Assembly (NCBI RefSeq): GCF_000960995.1
Contig: NZ_CP009434.1
Location: forward strand, 1,364,001-1,428,000
Reading direction: 5' to 3'
DNA length: 64,000 bases
DNA from: Burkholderia glumae LMG 2196 = ATCC 33617
GTDB lineage: Bacteria; Pseudomonadota; Gammaproteobacteria; Burkholderiales; Burkholderiaceae
Shown here: positions 1 to 7,958 of the stretch, one piece after another
How positions within the stretch are numbered: position 1 is the stretch's first letter
Layout: the number at the start of each line of letters is the position of its first letter
Program-made: the position numbers and the translations under genes
Notes under the pieces: generated by a model
Seen by the model: the letters and a program-made list of their open reading frames with translations, nothing else
The model's database searches: none
Told to the model about the DNA's origin: nothing

Positions 1-1269
1 GCCGCGCGGAAGGACGCGGCGCTCGCGCGCGGCGAATGGCAGGGCTGGCTGCACGGCATGCCGCAGGCGCCCAAGGATCTCGCGATGACGAAGGACATCG
101 TCACCACCCTGGGCTCGCCGATCTTCCGTGATTTCCGTCCCGCCGAGGACACGCTCGGCGTCGCGCGGATGCGCGCGGCCGGCGCGATCTTCGTCGGCAA
201 GACCAATACGCCCGAGTTCGGGCTCGGCTCGCACACGTTCAACGCGGTGTACGGCGCGACGCGCAATCCCTACGACCTGGCGAAGAGCGCCGGCGGCAGC
301 AGCGGCGGCGCGGCCGCTGCGCTGGCCGCGCGCATGCTGCCGGTGGCCGACGGCAGCGACTTCGGCGGCTCGCTGCGCAATCCCGCCGCGTTCTGCAACG
401 TGTTCGGCTTGCGCCCGTCGGCCGGGCGCGTGCCGCGCTGGCCGGTGCCGGACGTGTTCTACCAGCAGTTCGGCGTGGAGGGGCCGATGGGGCGCACGGT
501 CGCCGATGTCGCGCAGTTGCTCGCGATCCAGGCCGGCCACGATCCGCGCGATCCGCTCTCGTTCGACGACGATCCGGCCCGCTTCACGCAGCCGCTCGAC
601 GCGGACCCGCGCGGCAAGCGCATCGCATGGGTCGGCGACTGGCGCGGCCATCTGGCCATCGAGCCCGGCGTGCTCGCGCTCGGCGAGCGGGCGCTCGACA
701 CGCTGCGCACGCTTGGTTGCGAGGTCGATGCGGCCTTGCCCGACTTCGAGCCGGCGCGGATCTGGCAAATCTGGCTCGCGCATCGCCACCTGATGTCGGG
801 CGGCAGCCTGCTCGCGCTCTATCGCGACCCGGCGCGGCGCGCGCTGCTCAAGCCGGAGGCCGTGTTCGAGGTCGAGGGGCTGCTGGCGATGACGGCCGAT
901 CAGGTATACGAAGCGAGCGTCGCGCGTAGCGCGTGGTATCAGGCCGCGCTGGCGATGTTCGAGCGCTACGATTTCCTCGCCGCGCCCACGGCGCAGGTGT
1001 TTCCGTTCGATGTCGAGGCGCGTTGGCCGGCCTCGATCGCGGGCCGCGCGATGGACAGCTACCACCGCTGGATGGAAACCGTCACGCCGTGGACGCTGGC
1101 CGGCTTGCCGGTGATCAACGTCCCGGCCGGCTTCAACGAGGCGGGACTGCCGACCGGCATCCAGCTGATCGGCCGGCCGCGCGACGATTTCGGCCTGCTG
1201 CAGCTCGCGCATGCGTACCAGCAGGCGAGCGACTGGGTGGCCGGGCGGCCGCCCGTGATCGGGGGCTGA
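1..1269 (+). CDS. Amidase (amidase-signature family), 5' end outside window
   Basis: The reading frame is already open at base 1, so the N-terminus is missing. The protein carries the amidase signature: a Lys in KDLAMTKD, the Gly/Ser-rich stretch AGGSSGGAAAA, then DGSDFGGSLRNPA, which supplies the Ser-cisSer-Lys catalytic triad of this family. Such enzymes hydrolyse amide bonds of small carboxamides; a GatA role is less likely because no gatB or gatC is adjacent. The C-terminal half (NVPAGFNEAGLPTGIQLIGRP) is typical of amidases that act alone. Substrate cannot be deduced. It is followed by an unrelated secreted-protein gene 134 bp downstream. Confidence 0.9.
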   Translation, partial: AARKDAALARGEWQGWLHGMPQAPKDLAMTKDIVTTLGSPIFRDFRPAEDTLGVARMRAAGAIFVGKTNTPEFGLGSHTFNAVYGATRNPYDLAKSAGGSSGGAAAALAARMLPVADGSDFGGSLRNPAAFCNVFGLRPSAGRVPRWPVPDVFYQQFGVEGPMGRTVADVAQLLAIQAGHDPRDPLSFDDDPARFTQPLDADPRGKRIAWVGDWRGHLAIEPGVLALGERALDTLRTLGCEVDAALPDFEPARIWQIWLAHRHLMSGGSLLALYRDPARRALLKPEAVFEVEGLLAMTADQVYEASVARSAWYQAALAMFERYDFLAAPTAQVFPFDVEARWPASIAGRAMDSYHRWMETVTPWTLAGLPVINVPAGFNEAGLPTGIQLIGRPRDDFGLLQLAHAYQQASDWVAGRPPVIGG

Positions 1270-1403
1270 GCGCACGGCGGGCGGGAGCGCGGTGTTGCCG
1301 CGATGCCTGGCTCTGCCACCTTGCAAAACCTGGCCGGCCGCCGATACGTTTCGAGATGTATCGACAGTTGCTTCCGGCGCGTCGGCGCGGAAAATTTCGC
1401 ATC

Positions 1404-2159
1404 ATGTGCACCCAAACGAAACGCCACAAGATCGCGCGGGTCGCGAAAGCCCATGCACGCGCGGCCTTCATGGCTGCCGCCGGGCTCGTCGCGAGCGCGG
1501 CCGCGCACGCCCAGCACGCGGCGGCGCGGCAGGCTCCTGCCTCGCAGCAGGCGCCGCTGCAGACCGTGCGGCCCGGCACGCCCGCTACGCCCGCTGAGTT
1601 GGCCGCCGCGCCGGCATCGGACTCGCCGCCCGTCACGCGCAGGTCCTCGTCACCGGTACCTGCCGGGCCACCGGATTGGCACGCCTACCTCGAAGCGAAC
1701 CGCCGCGTGCTGGCGGGCCAGGCCGATTTGGCGGCCGCGATGGGACTCACCGGCGCGGCCGGGCAGGCCGCCGATGCGGCCGGCACGCTTGGCGGCGATG
1801 GCGCGGCCGCCTCGCCCGTCTCGGACACCACGCTCTCGCAGATCGGCGGCGCGCAGCAGTCGATCGCGCTCGCGCTGTCGCAGGCGTTCGCGTCCGCGCC
1901 GGGTGCGCCGCTCGATCGCGAGGCGTTCCGTACCGGCCTCGCCGCGCTAGGCGAGGGCCTTCAGCGCTTCGAGGGACTGCAGCAGGGCGAGCCCGCTTCC
2001 GCTTCGCTCGACGCCGCCTCGTCGAGCATCGCCGGACATGCGCCGGACCAGATCGACGCCGCCGCCTCGACGCTCAGCGACGCCGTGCGTTATGCGTCGC
2101 TGCACGGCATCGACGTGCCGCCGGTGGCAGCCTCCGCGCTGCGCCGCATCGCGCGCTGA
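1404..2159 (+). CDS. Secreted protein of unknown function, Ala-rich
   Basis: A 251-residue protein with an N-terminal export signal: basic MCTQTKRHK, a hydrophobic stretch with AAAGLVASAAAHAQ, and a likely AxA cleavage site near residue 36. An in-frame ATG at 1470 would give a shorter signal, so the start is uncertain; I prefer 1404 because it keeps the basic n-region. The frame stays open upstream to 933, inside the amidase gene, but that part reads as Arg-rich shadow sequence. The mature part is a Pro/Ala-rich linker, then a helical region of small residues. No Cys cluster or catalytic motif is visible. I do not recognise the family. Confidence 0.6.
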   Translation: MCTQTKRHKIARVAKAHARAAFMAAAGLVASAAAHAQHAAARQAPASQQAPLQTVRPGTPATPAELAAAPASDSPPVTRRSSSPVPAGPPDWHAYLEANRRVLAGQADLAAAMGLTGAAGQAADAAGTLGGDGAAASPVSDTTLSQIGGAQQSIALALSQAFASAPGAPLDREAFRTGLAALGEGLQRFEGLQQGEPASASLDAASSSIAGHAPDQIDAAASTLSDAVRYASLHGIDVPPVAASALRRIAR

Positions 2160-2451
2160 CGCGGCCGGCGCGAAGCGGCGCCTGTTCGCGGTGGATTCGA
2201 GCCGTGCCTTTCGAGGTGGCTGCGGAATCGATCGTGGCACGACCGGGCCGCGCGGGGCGCCGTAAGCGGCCGCCACCCGGCGGGCGAGCGGCTGGCGGCG
2301 CGAAACGACGGCGTCGTTGCGCCATGCCCGCGAAACAATACCCCCGATGGCGCGCCCAATGCCGCCGTCGCACTTCTGCGCCGGTCGCCGCGTGGTGCTA
2401 AGGTAGGGGCGGCCGTCGGGCCGGCTCCTTCTTCCACAGGCACGCACACGC

Positions 2452-3324
2452 ATGTACGACGATCTGGATCTTCCGCACTACCTCGAACGCATCGGCTATC
2501 GCGGCAAGCCGGAGCCGACGCTCGAGGTGCTGCGGCAACTGCATCGCCTGCATCCGCAGGCAATCGCCTTCGAGAATCTCGATTCGCTGAGCGGCTCGCC
2601 GGTGAAGCTCGACCTGCTGTCGATCACCGCCAAGATGGTCGCGCGGCGGCGCGGCGGCTACTGCTTCGAGCACAATCGGCTGTTCCATGCCGCGCTCACC
2701 CGGATCGGTTTTGAGGTCACGCCGCTGCTCGCGCGCGTGCGCTGGCAGCAGGCGCCCGATGCCGTCACGCCGCAGACGCACAAGCTGTTGTGCGTCGAGA
2801 TCGGCGGCGAGAGCTGGTACGTGGACGTCGGGTTCGGCGCGGTCACGCAGACGGCGCCGCTCGCGGCCACGCCCGGCCTCGCGCAGGCCACCACGCACGG
2901 CGAGTACCGGATCGTCGCCGCGCCGGCGCCCGCGGCTGGCGAATTCGACCTCGAATGCCGGACGGCGAAGGGCTGGCAGGCCGTCTATCGGTTCGGCACC
3001 AGGCGCGCCGAGCGCGTCGATTACGACGTGGCGAACTGGTACGCCTCCACGCACCCCGATTCGAAGTTCGTCAACGACTTGATCGTGAGCCGCGTGCTAC
3101 CGGATGGGCGCGCCTCGCTGCTCAACGACGCACTGACGCTGCGCGACGCGAATGGCGCGGCCACTCACCACGAACGGTTCGCCGGTGCCACCGCGTGGGC
3201 CGCCTGCCTGACCGAGCGTTTCGGTCTCGAGCTGGGCGGCTTCGATATCGGCGGCCTGTTCGCGCGCGTGCAGGCGCGCAGCGCGGCGCTCGACGCGCTG
3301 GCGCAGGCGCAATCGCCGCGCTGA
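2452..3324 (+). CDS. nat: Arylamine N-acetyltransferase
   Basis: A 290-residue cytosolic enzyme expected to transfer acetyl from acetyl-CoA to arylamines, arylhydroxylamines or hydrazines. The catalytic triad is visible: Cys71 in RRGGYCFEHN, His110 in PQTHK and Asp125 in WYVDVGFGA, close to the family spacing (Cys69, His107, Asp122 in the Salmonella enzyme). Length matches the usual 270-290 residues. The start is the only ATG close before the conserved PHYLERIGY segment; no strong Shine-Dalgarno is seen. The gene stands alone; the convergent Lrp gene begins its stop 43 bp away. Xenobiotic detoxification is the usual role, inferred here. Confidence 0.95.
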   Translation: MYDDLDLPHYLERIGYRGKPEPTLEVLRQLHRLHPQAIAFENLDSLSGSPVKLDLLSITAKMVARRRGGYCFEHNRLFHAALTRIGFEVTPLLARVRWQQAPDAVTPQTHKLLCVEIGGESWYVDVGFGAVTQTAPLAATPGLAQATTHGEYRIVAAPAPAAGEFDLECRTAKGWQAVYRFGTRRAERVDYDVANWYASTHPDSKFVNDLIVSRVLPDGRASLLNDALTLRDANGAATHHERFAGATAWAACLTERFGLELGGFDIGGLFARVQARSAALDALAQAQSPR

Positions 3325-3367
3325 CGGCGCGGGCCGGCGTGGTTCGCCAGCAGGGGCCGGCGCCGGG

Positions 3368-3850
3368 TCACACCTGCATCGACGGCACGTCCTTCATGCA
3401 GCGCAGCGCGAACATCGAGCGGCTGTGGCGGATGCTCGAGATTCGGTAGAGCTTCTCGCGCAGGAAGCGTTCGTAGCCGGCGGTGCCGTCCACGGCCACC
3501 TTGATCCAGTAGTCGTATTCGCCCGACACGAGGTAGGCCTCGAGCACCTCGGGCAGCGCGGCCAGTTCGGCGCCGAAGCGCGCGAGCGCGTCGTCCTCGT
3601 GGCGGTCGAGCGTGACCTCGAGGATCACGATATCGGCGAAACCGAGCATGCGCTGGTTGACGAGCGCGACATAGCCGTCGATGTAGCCGTCGGCCTCCAG
3701 CTGGCGCGTGCGGTTCCAGCAGGCGGTGGCCGACATGCCGACCTGTTCGGCCAGTTCGGCGTTCGACAGGCGGGCATTGCCCTGCAGCGCGCGCAGGATC
3801 TTGCGGTCCTGGCTGTCGAGCTGGCGGGGAGCGCGTTCGCGGCTTGACAT
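3368..3850 (-). CDS. Lrp/AsnC-family transcriptional regulator
   Basis: A 160-residue regulator with an N-terminal AsnC-type helix-turn-helix (residues about 10-60, RQLDSQDRKILRALQGNARLS followed by NAELAEQVGMSATACWNR) and a C-terminal RAM ligand-sensing domain (EYDYWIKVAVDG around residue 115). Family members form octamers and respond to amino acids. It converges on the nat gene, so its target is more likely its own promoter or an unlinked operon. The upstream region is AT-rich and contains an imperfect dyad at 3900-3923. The name Lrp itself is not justified; BkdR- or AsnC-like paralogues are equally possible. Confidence 0.92.
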   Translation of the reverse strand: MSSRERAPRQLDSQDRKILRALQGNARLSNAELAEQVGMSATACWNRTRQLEADGYIDGYVALVNQRMLGFADIVILEVTLDRHEDDALARFGAELAALPEVLEAYLVSGEYDYWIKVAVDGTAGYERFLREKLYRISSIRHSRSMFALRCMKDVPSMQV

Positions 3851-4178
3851 GGTGATCGGAATCTTATTCAGGGAATGGCGATTTTATCCGAAGAAGCTTC
3901 CGGTTTTCCGCGGAATTTACCGGAGAATGCAAAGCCTTTTCCGCCCTGCGGCGAGTATATTTTTTCCATGCCTCGAAGCCCGGCACGAACGATGCGAGCA
4001 CCCTTCGCATCGCGTCGCCACCGCGATCACGAGTCGCGGCGCCGGGCGGCACGGGCATCCGTCCCATTCCTGCCCGAACGGAACGCCGGCACCGCGCCGG
4101 CCGTCGCCTTTTTCGGTTCGTCCTTCCTCGCCATGTCGTTCCAGCGCTAGCTGTCGTCCGTTGCCGGCGCGCGCCGGA
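3851..4178. other. Intergenic region upstream of the Lrp-type gene
   Basis: No gene supported. Bases 3855-3975 are markedly AT-richer than the surroundings. They hold a -10-like TAAAAT on the minus strand (3881-3886) and a nested dyad: TTCCGCGGAA at 3906-3915 inside CCGGT/ACCGG arms at 3900-3923, offset by one base. This is a plausible autoregulatory site. A short plus-strand frame starting at 3875 has no ribosome-binding site and no recognisable content. Confidence 0.4.
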
Positions 4179-4976
4179 TCAATCCCGCTCGATGGCGTCC
4201 GACATCAGCCCGATCAGCAGATAGGCATCGCGCGGCCCGAGCTTGTCGCGGAACAGGCGGTCGAGTTCGGCGTCGCCGGTGGACGGCAGTTCGCCGTACA
4301 GCTCGTCGACCATCGTATAGGCGTTGCGCAGGACCAGGCTGTCCGGTTCGAGCAGCTCCGCCTGTCCGAGCCAGGCCGCGAGCCGCCGGCCGCATTCGAG
4401 GAACGCGGCCGGCGCACTGGCGCCGACCTGCGGGTGCAACTGGCTGCCGCCCAGCACCTTCCTGAGCAGCTTGTAGAAGATCGGGCTCTCGCTGCGTGCG
4501 GCGGCGAACAACTGCGTCGTGCCGGCCTTCAGCTCGGCATGGGCGAGGCGCAGCCGCGCGCGCAGCAACTGACGCATCACGCCGCCCGACTGGCGCGACG
4601 GCACCATGCCGGTCGAGTCGATGTAGAGCGTGACGCACGTATCCGCGCGAATCACCGAGTAGCCGGTCCATCCCACCATCTGTCCGGCCGCATCCTCGAT
4701 GACGGTAAACTCCCGCAGCCGGGAGAAATAGCCCTGTTCCTGGCGCAAGCGCCAGTAGGGCGTCATGTCCGCGCCGAAGGCGCGCGTGGTCACGGGCACC
4801 AGCGCACCGTAGATCGCGGCACGGGTGGCCGCGGAAAAGCGCTCGCCGGGATCGCGGCAGGTATGCGCCACCAGTGCGCCGGGCAGCGAAAGCGTTTCCG
4901 CGCTACGGATCGCCTCGCCGAAGATCTCGCTCACGAGGGGATAGGCGAACGCATCGGCCGGATGGTTCACAGGCAT
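4179..4976 (-). CDS. Uncharacterised protein, possibly a GNAT-like acyltransferase
   Basis: A 265-residue protein. I start it at 4976 (MPVNHPAD) because GGAG lies 9 bases upstream on the minus strand; the frame extends to 5066 but that N-terminal piece is low-complexity. The middle part (REFTVIEDAAGQMVGWTGYSV, then TLYIDSTGMVPSRQSGGVMRQLLRARL, then TTQLFAAARSESPIFYKLL) follows the strand-helix order of a GNAT fold, with the Arg/Gly-rich stretch where the acetyl-CoA loop would be. The assignment is weak and no substrate is suggested. It has no operon partner: the flanking hydrolase gene ends 179 bp upstream. Confidence 0.6.
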   Translation of the reverse strand: MPVNHPADAFAYPLVSEIFGEAIRSAETLSLPGALVAHTCRDPGERFSAATRAAIYGALVPVTTRAFGADMTPYWRLRQEQGYFSRLREFTVIEDAAGQMVGWTGYSVIRADTCVTLYIDSTGMVPSRQSGGVMRQLLRARLRLAHAELKAGTTQLFAAARSESPIFYKLLRKVLGGSQLHPQVGASAPAAFLECGRRLAAWLGQAELLEPDSLVLRNAYTMVDELYGELPSTGDAELDRLFRDKLGPRDAYLLIGLMSDAIERD

Positions 4977-5155
4977 GTCGGTTTTCTCCGCGCAGGGGGA
5001 GGTGGCTGGGGCGGGCTGGAGCGCAGACGCGGGCGGCGCCGTCCGCTTGCGTGAGGCCAGCCACACGAGCGCTCACGCGTTCGCATGCGGGGGCGAAACG
5101 CACCCGCCGAGCATACCGTCAATCCGGCGCCCCGTGGCGCTCAGGCCCGCTGCAC

Positions 5156-6124
5156 TCAGGCGCGCGCGCGCGGCGTGAGCGGCGGCCCGCCGGCATCGTT
5201 GGCGGCCGCCGACCGGCTCGCGAACGAGGGCTCGTGCCGCGAGGCGAAGCGGTCGATGCGCCCGGCGATCAGCGCCGCCTCGCGCAGCACGGTCCAGTGC
5301 GACGCTTCGAACAGCTCGCGCTCGTGCACGCCGAGCCAGCGCTCGAGGTTCTCGCTCAGCGCGGGCGTGACGTAGCGATCGCGCAGCGGCACCAGGATTT
5401 GCACCGGTGCCTGCGCGTAGCGTTCGCGTGGCTGTCGCGCACGCGCGATGAAATTGGCGCGGTAGAGCCGGATGCCGTTGACGCCGTTGCGCACTTGCTG
5501 CGGGTCGGCTGCGGCGCGAATCCGCTCGGTGCGGCGCAGCCACCAGGGCCACAGCGCGGCGCCGCCAAGGCGCCAGAACAGCGCCGGCAGCAGCGGCAGA
5601 TGGAAGAACGCGATGTACCACGACTTCAGCGATTGGCCGAGGCTCATCGGCGCGCGGAACACGTGGTCGAGGCAGGGGCCGGAGATCGACGTGTACGACA
5701 GGATGCGCCCGCGCATCGCCGGGTCGGTCACGGCCTCCCAACTCTGGATCGAGCCCCAGTCGTGGCCGACCAGATGGAACGGCCGCCGCCCGCAGGTCGC
5801 CCGGGCCACGGCATCGAGGTCGCGTTCGAGCTGCGCGAGGCGATAGGCCGAGGTCGATGCCGGCGCGTCGGACGCGCCGGCGCCGCGCACATCGTAGGCG
5901 ATCACGCGGTAGCGCGTCTCGAGCGTCTCGCGCACGCGCTTCCAGACCCGCGCGGAGTCGGGGTAGCCGTGCACGAGGATCACGGGCGGCGCCTCGCGCG
6001 GCCCGCTCAGGTACACGGCGAGCCGCACGCCGTCCGAGTTCACCGTGATCGTCTCCAGCCCGGCCGCAGCCGGCGCGACCGCCGTCGCGGCTGACGTCAC
6101 GGCTGACGTCACGGCTGACGTCAC
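5156..6124 (-). CDS. Alpha/beta hydrolase, last gene of the monooxygenase operon
   Basis: A 322-residue hydrolase of the epoxide hydrolase/haloalkane dehalogenase type. Motifs: oxyanion-hole HGYP in VILVHGYPDS, nucleophile elbow GHDWGS (Asp nucleophile, as in epoxide hydrolases rather than Ser esterases), and a late His in EASHWTVLREA. The start is taken as GTG at 6124, which overlaps the TGA stop of the upstream gene (GTGA). That GTG and two further in-frame GTGs come from a perfect threefold 12-bp repeat that encodes VTSA three times, so the exact start is ambiguous. It probably acts on a product of the linked monooxygenase or dehydrogenase (inference). Confidence 0.88.
   Translation of the reverse strand: MTSAVTSAVTSAATAVAPAAAGLETITVNSDGVRLAVYLSGPREAPPVILVHGYPDSARVWKRVRETLETRYRVIAYDVRGAGASDAPASTSAYRLAQLERDLDAVARATCGRRPFHLVGHDWGSIQSWEAVTDPAMRGRILSYTSISGPCLDHVFRAPMSLGQSLKSWYIAFFHLPLLPALFWRLGGAALWPWWLRRTERIRAAADPQQVRNGVNGIRLYRANFIARARQPRERYAQAPVQILVPLRDRYVTPALSENLERWLGVHERELFEASHWTVLREAALIAGRIDRFASRHEPSFASRSAAANDAGGPPLTPRARA
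6089..6124. repeat. Three perfect tandem copies of a 12-bp unit at a gene junction
   Basis: The unit GGCTGACGTCAC is repeated exactly three times (6089-6100, 6101-6112, 6113-6124). On the minus strand each copy supplies a GTG, and the outermost also supplies the TGA stop of the PF10118 gene. The repeat is in frame with the hydrolase, so copy-number change would lengthen or shorten its N-terminus by four residues without a frameshift and would change the number of possible start codons. Confidence 0.9.
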
Positions 6125-7017
6125 GGCTGCGCGACGGGGGTCGCGTGCAGCGGCACGCGCCGCGGTGCTGCCTGGGCCGCGTAGCGCGCGTTGGTTTCGT
6201 CGATCCGGGCCAGCAGGCTGTCGAGTTCGCCGAGGTAGCGGCGGTTGTCGTAGTCCCACGGATGGAAGCCCGGGCGGAAGAAGCCGAACCATTCGCGCGC
6301 GATGCCGGGGAACACGCCGCCGCGCGGCGAGTACAGATACTTGACGAGCGCCCACATGCCCGAGAAGCGGCCGTGGCGGCGACGGTGCGCGAGCATCAGG
6401 CGCACGTGATAATCGAACACGATGGTCCAGAAGATCACCGTGGTCAGCAGCATCGTGCTGGTGCGCAGCAGGTAGCGGCCGAGGCCGGGGCGGATCACGC
6501 GCAGCCATACGTCGTAGGACACCGACTTGTGCTCGGTCTCCTCCATCGCGTGCCACATCCACATCTGCGTGTAGCCGTCCACCGAGCCGTCGATGCGGGT
6601 CTCGTGCCCTTCGAGCAGCAGGTTGGCGAGCATCGCCGTGTAGTGCTCGAGCGCGATCGTGATGGCGAGCTGCATCGCGGGCGGCAGGATCTTGCGGAAC
6701 AGGCCGAGGATCTTCCACAGGCGCTTGTCGAGCTTGTGTGCGGGCAGGCCCGCGGCCTGCAGCAGATCGTTGTACTCGATGTGCTCGCGCGTGTGCATCG
6801 CCTCCTGGCCGATGAAGCCGGCCACCTGCTTTTTCAGTTCGGGGTCGTCGATCTGGTCCCGATAGTGGCGTACCGAGTCCATGAAGAAGCGCTCACCGGC
6901 CGGGAACAGCAGCGACAGCGCGTTCATGAAGTGGGTGACGGGCACCCCCTTCACGTGCCAGTCGCACGCGCGGTCGGGGGGCATGGCGAAACGGATGTCG
7001 CGACGGACGGGCATCAT
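6121..7017 (-). CDS. PF10118-type predicted metal-dependent hydrolase
   Basis: A 298-residue protein of the uncharacterised family annotated as predicted metal-dependent hydrolase (PF10118). Visible are the family's acidic/His motifs in helices: GQEAMHTREHIEYND around residue 70-85, ALEHYTAMLANLLLEGHE, and WHAMEETEHKSVSYDVW. Their spacing (E..H..E..H) recalls ferritin-like di-iron proteins, so an oxidase or hydroxylase role is as likely as hydrolysis. A hydrophobic segment follows (STMLLTTVIFWTIVF). The start overlaps the stop of the dehydrogenase gene by ATGA, indicating translational coupling; the downstream gene overlaps by GTGA. Confidence 0.85.
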   Translation of the reverse strand: MMPVRRDIRFAMPPDRACDWHVKGVPVTHFMNALSLLFPAGERFFMDSVRHYRDQIDDPELKKQVAGFIGQEAMHTREHIEYNDLLQAAGLPAHKLDKRLWKILGLFRKILPPAMQLAITIALEHYTAMLANLLLEGHETRIDGSVDGYTQMWMWHAMEETEHKSVSYDVWLRVIRPGLGRYLLRTSTMLLTTVIFWTIVFDYHVRLMLAHRRRHGRFSGMWALVKYLYSPRGGVFPGIAREWFGFFRPGFHPWDYDNRRYLGELDSLLARIDETNARYAAQAAPRRVPLHATPVAQP

Positions 7018-7940
7018 GACGGTTCTCCCTGCTTGCCTGCGTTGTGATAGGTCGACGGGGCGGGCGCGCGTTCACCGCGCGCGGCGCGGCGGCGCGCCTT
7101 GGCCCGCTCGCGCCGGGTGGCGAGCACCACCAGCGCCTGATAGGCGGCCGGCAGCGTGCGCGCGAGCCAGTCGGCGCCGCGCGCGTCGCGCCCGATCAGC
7201 ACGCGGCGCCGGTTCTTGCGCACGCCGTGCAGGATCACGCGCGCTGCCTCGTCCGCGCTGGTGATGAAAAACTTCTCGAAATCGTCCTTGCCCTGCTGCT
7301 CGCTGTCCACCATGAAGCCGAGCATGCTCTGCGAGATGCGGCTCGACTGCGCGATGTTGGTCTTGATGCCGCCCGGGTGGACGCAGGTGGCCGACACGCC
7401 GCATTTCATCATGTCGAGCTCCTGACGCAGCGACTCGGTGAAGCCGCGCACCGCGTACTTGGTTGCATTGTAGGCGCTCATGCCCGGCTGCGCGAAGATC
7501 CCGAAGATGCTCGAGGTGTTGATCACATGGCCGTCGCCGGAGGCCTTCAGATGCGGCAGGAACGCCTTGGTGCCGTGCACCACGCCCCAGAAGTTGATGT
7601 TCATGATCCATTCGAGGTCGGCGTATTCCATGCCCTCGATGGTGCTCGACAGCGCGACGCCGGCATTGTTGAACACCAGGTTCACGCGGCCGAACGCGCG
7701 TGCGGTCTCGTCGGCCCAGCGATGCATGGCCGCGCGGTCGCCCACGTCGAGCACGCAGGTGCTCACGCGTACCGCCGGCGCGAGCGCGCGCACGATCCGC
7801 TCGGTCTCCGCGAGGCCCACGCCGTTGCGGTCGGCCAGCGCGAGGTGGCAGCCCTCCTGCGCGAGTTGCAGCGCGAGCGAGCGGCCCATGCCCGAACCGG
7901 CGCCGGTGATGGCCGCGACCTTGTCTCGAAACGATTTCAT
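7014..7940 (-). CDS. Short-chain dehydrogenase/reductase
   Basis: A 308-residue SDR. It has the cofactor motif TGAGSGMG (residues 12-19), NNAG (91-94), the catalytic Ser in NTSS (143-144) and YNATK (Tyr157, Lys161). Asp37 after the second beta strand favours NAD over NADP, though this is weak evidence. The tail from about residue 270 is basic and longer than in classic 250-residue SDRs. The start has AGGAG 8 bases upstream. It lies 18 bp after the monooxygenase and overlaps the next gene by 4 bp. An alcohol/ketone interconversion that feeds the monooxygenase is the natural role (inference). Confidence 0.93.
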   Translation of the reverse strand: MKSFRDKVAAITGAGSGMGRSLALQLAQEGCHLALADRNGVGLAETERIVRALAPAVRVSTCVLDVGDRAAMHRWADETARAFGRVNLVFNNAGVALSSTIEGMEYADLEWIMNINFWGVVHGTKAFLPHLKASGDGHVINTSSIFGIFAQPGMSAYNATKYAVRGFTESLRQELDMMKCGVSATCVHPGGIKTNIAQSSRISQSMLGFMVDSEQQGKDDFEKFFITSADEAARVILHGVRKNRRRVLIGRDARGADWLARTLPAAYQALVVLATRRERAKARRRAARGERAPAPSTYHNAGKQGEPS

Positions 7941-7958
7941 GGGATGTTCTCCTGGTGG

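Noticed and set aside
3875..4150. A 91-codon frame downstream of the Lrp promoter
   Set aside because: No ribosome-binding site, and it lies over the probable promoter and operator DNA.
3708..5054. A 448-codon plus-strand frame over the Lrp upstream region
   Set aside because: Shadow composition, no ribosome-binding site, overlaps the antisense GNAT-like gene.
6089..6124. TGACGTCA octamers as regulatory sites
   Set aside because: They are part of the in-frame coding repeat and are palindromic by chance of the unit sequence.
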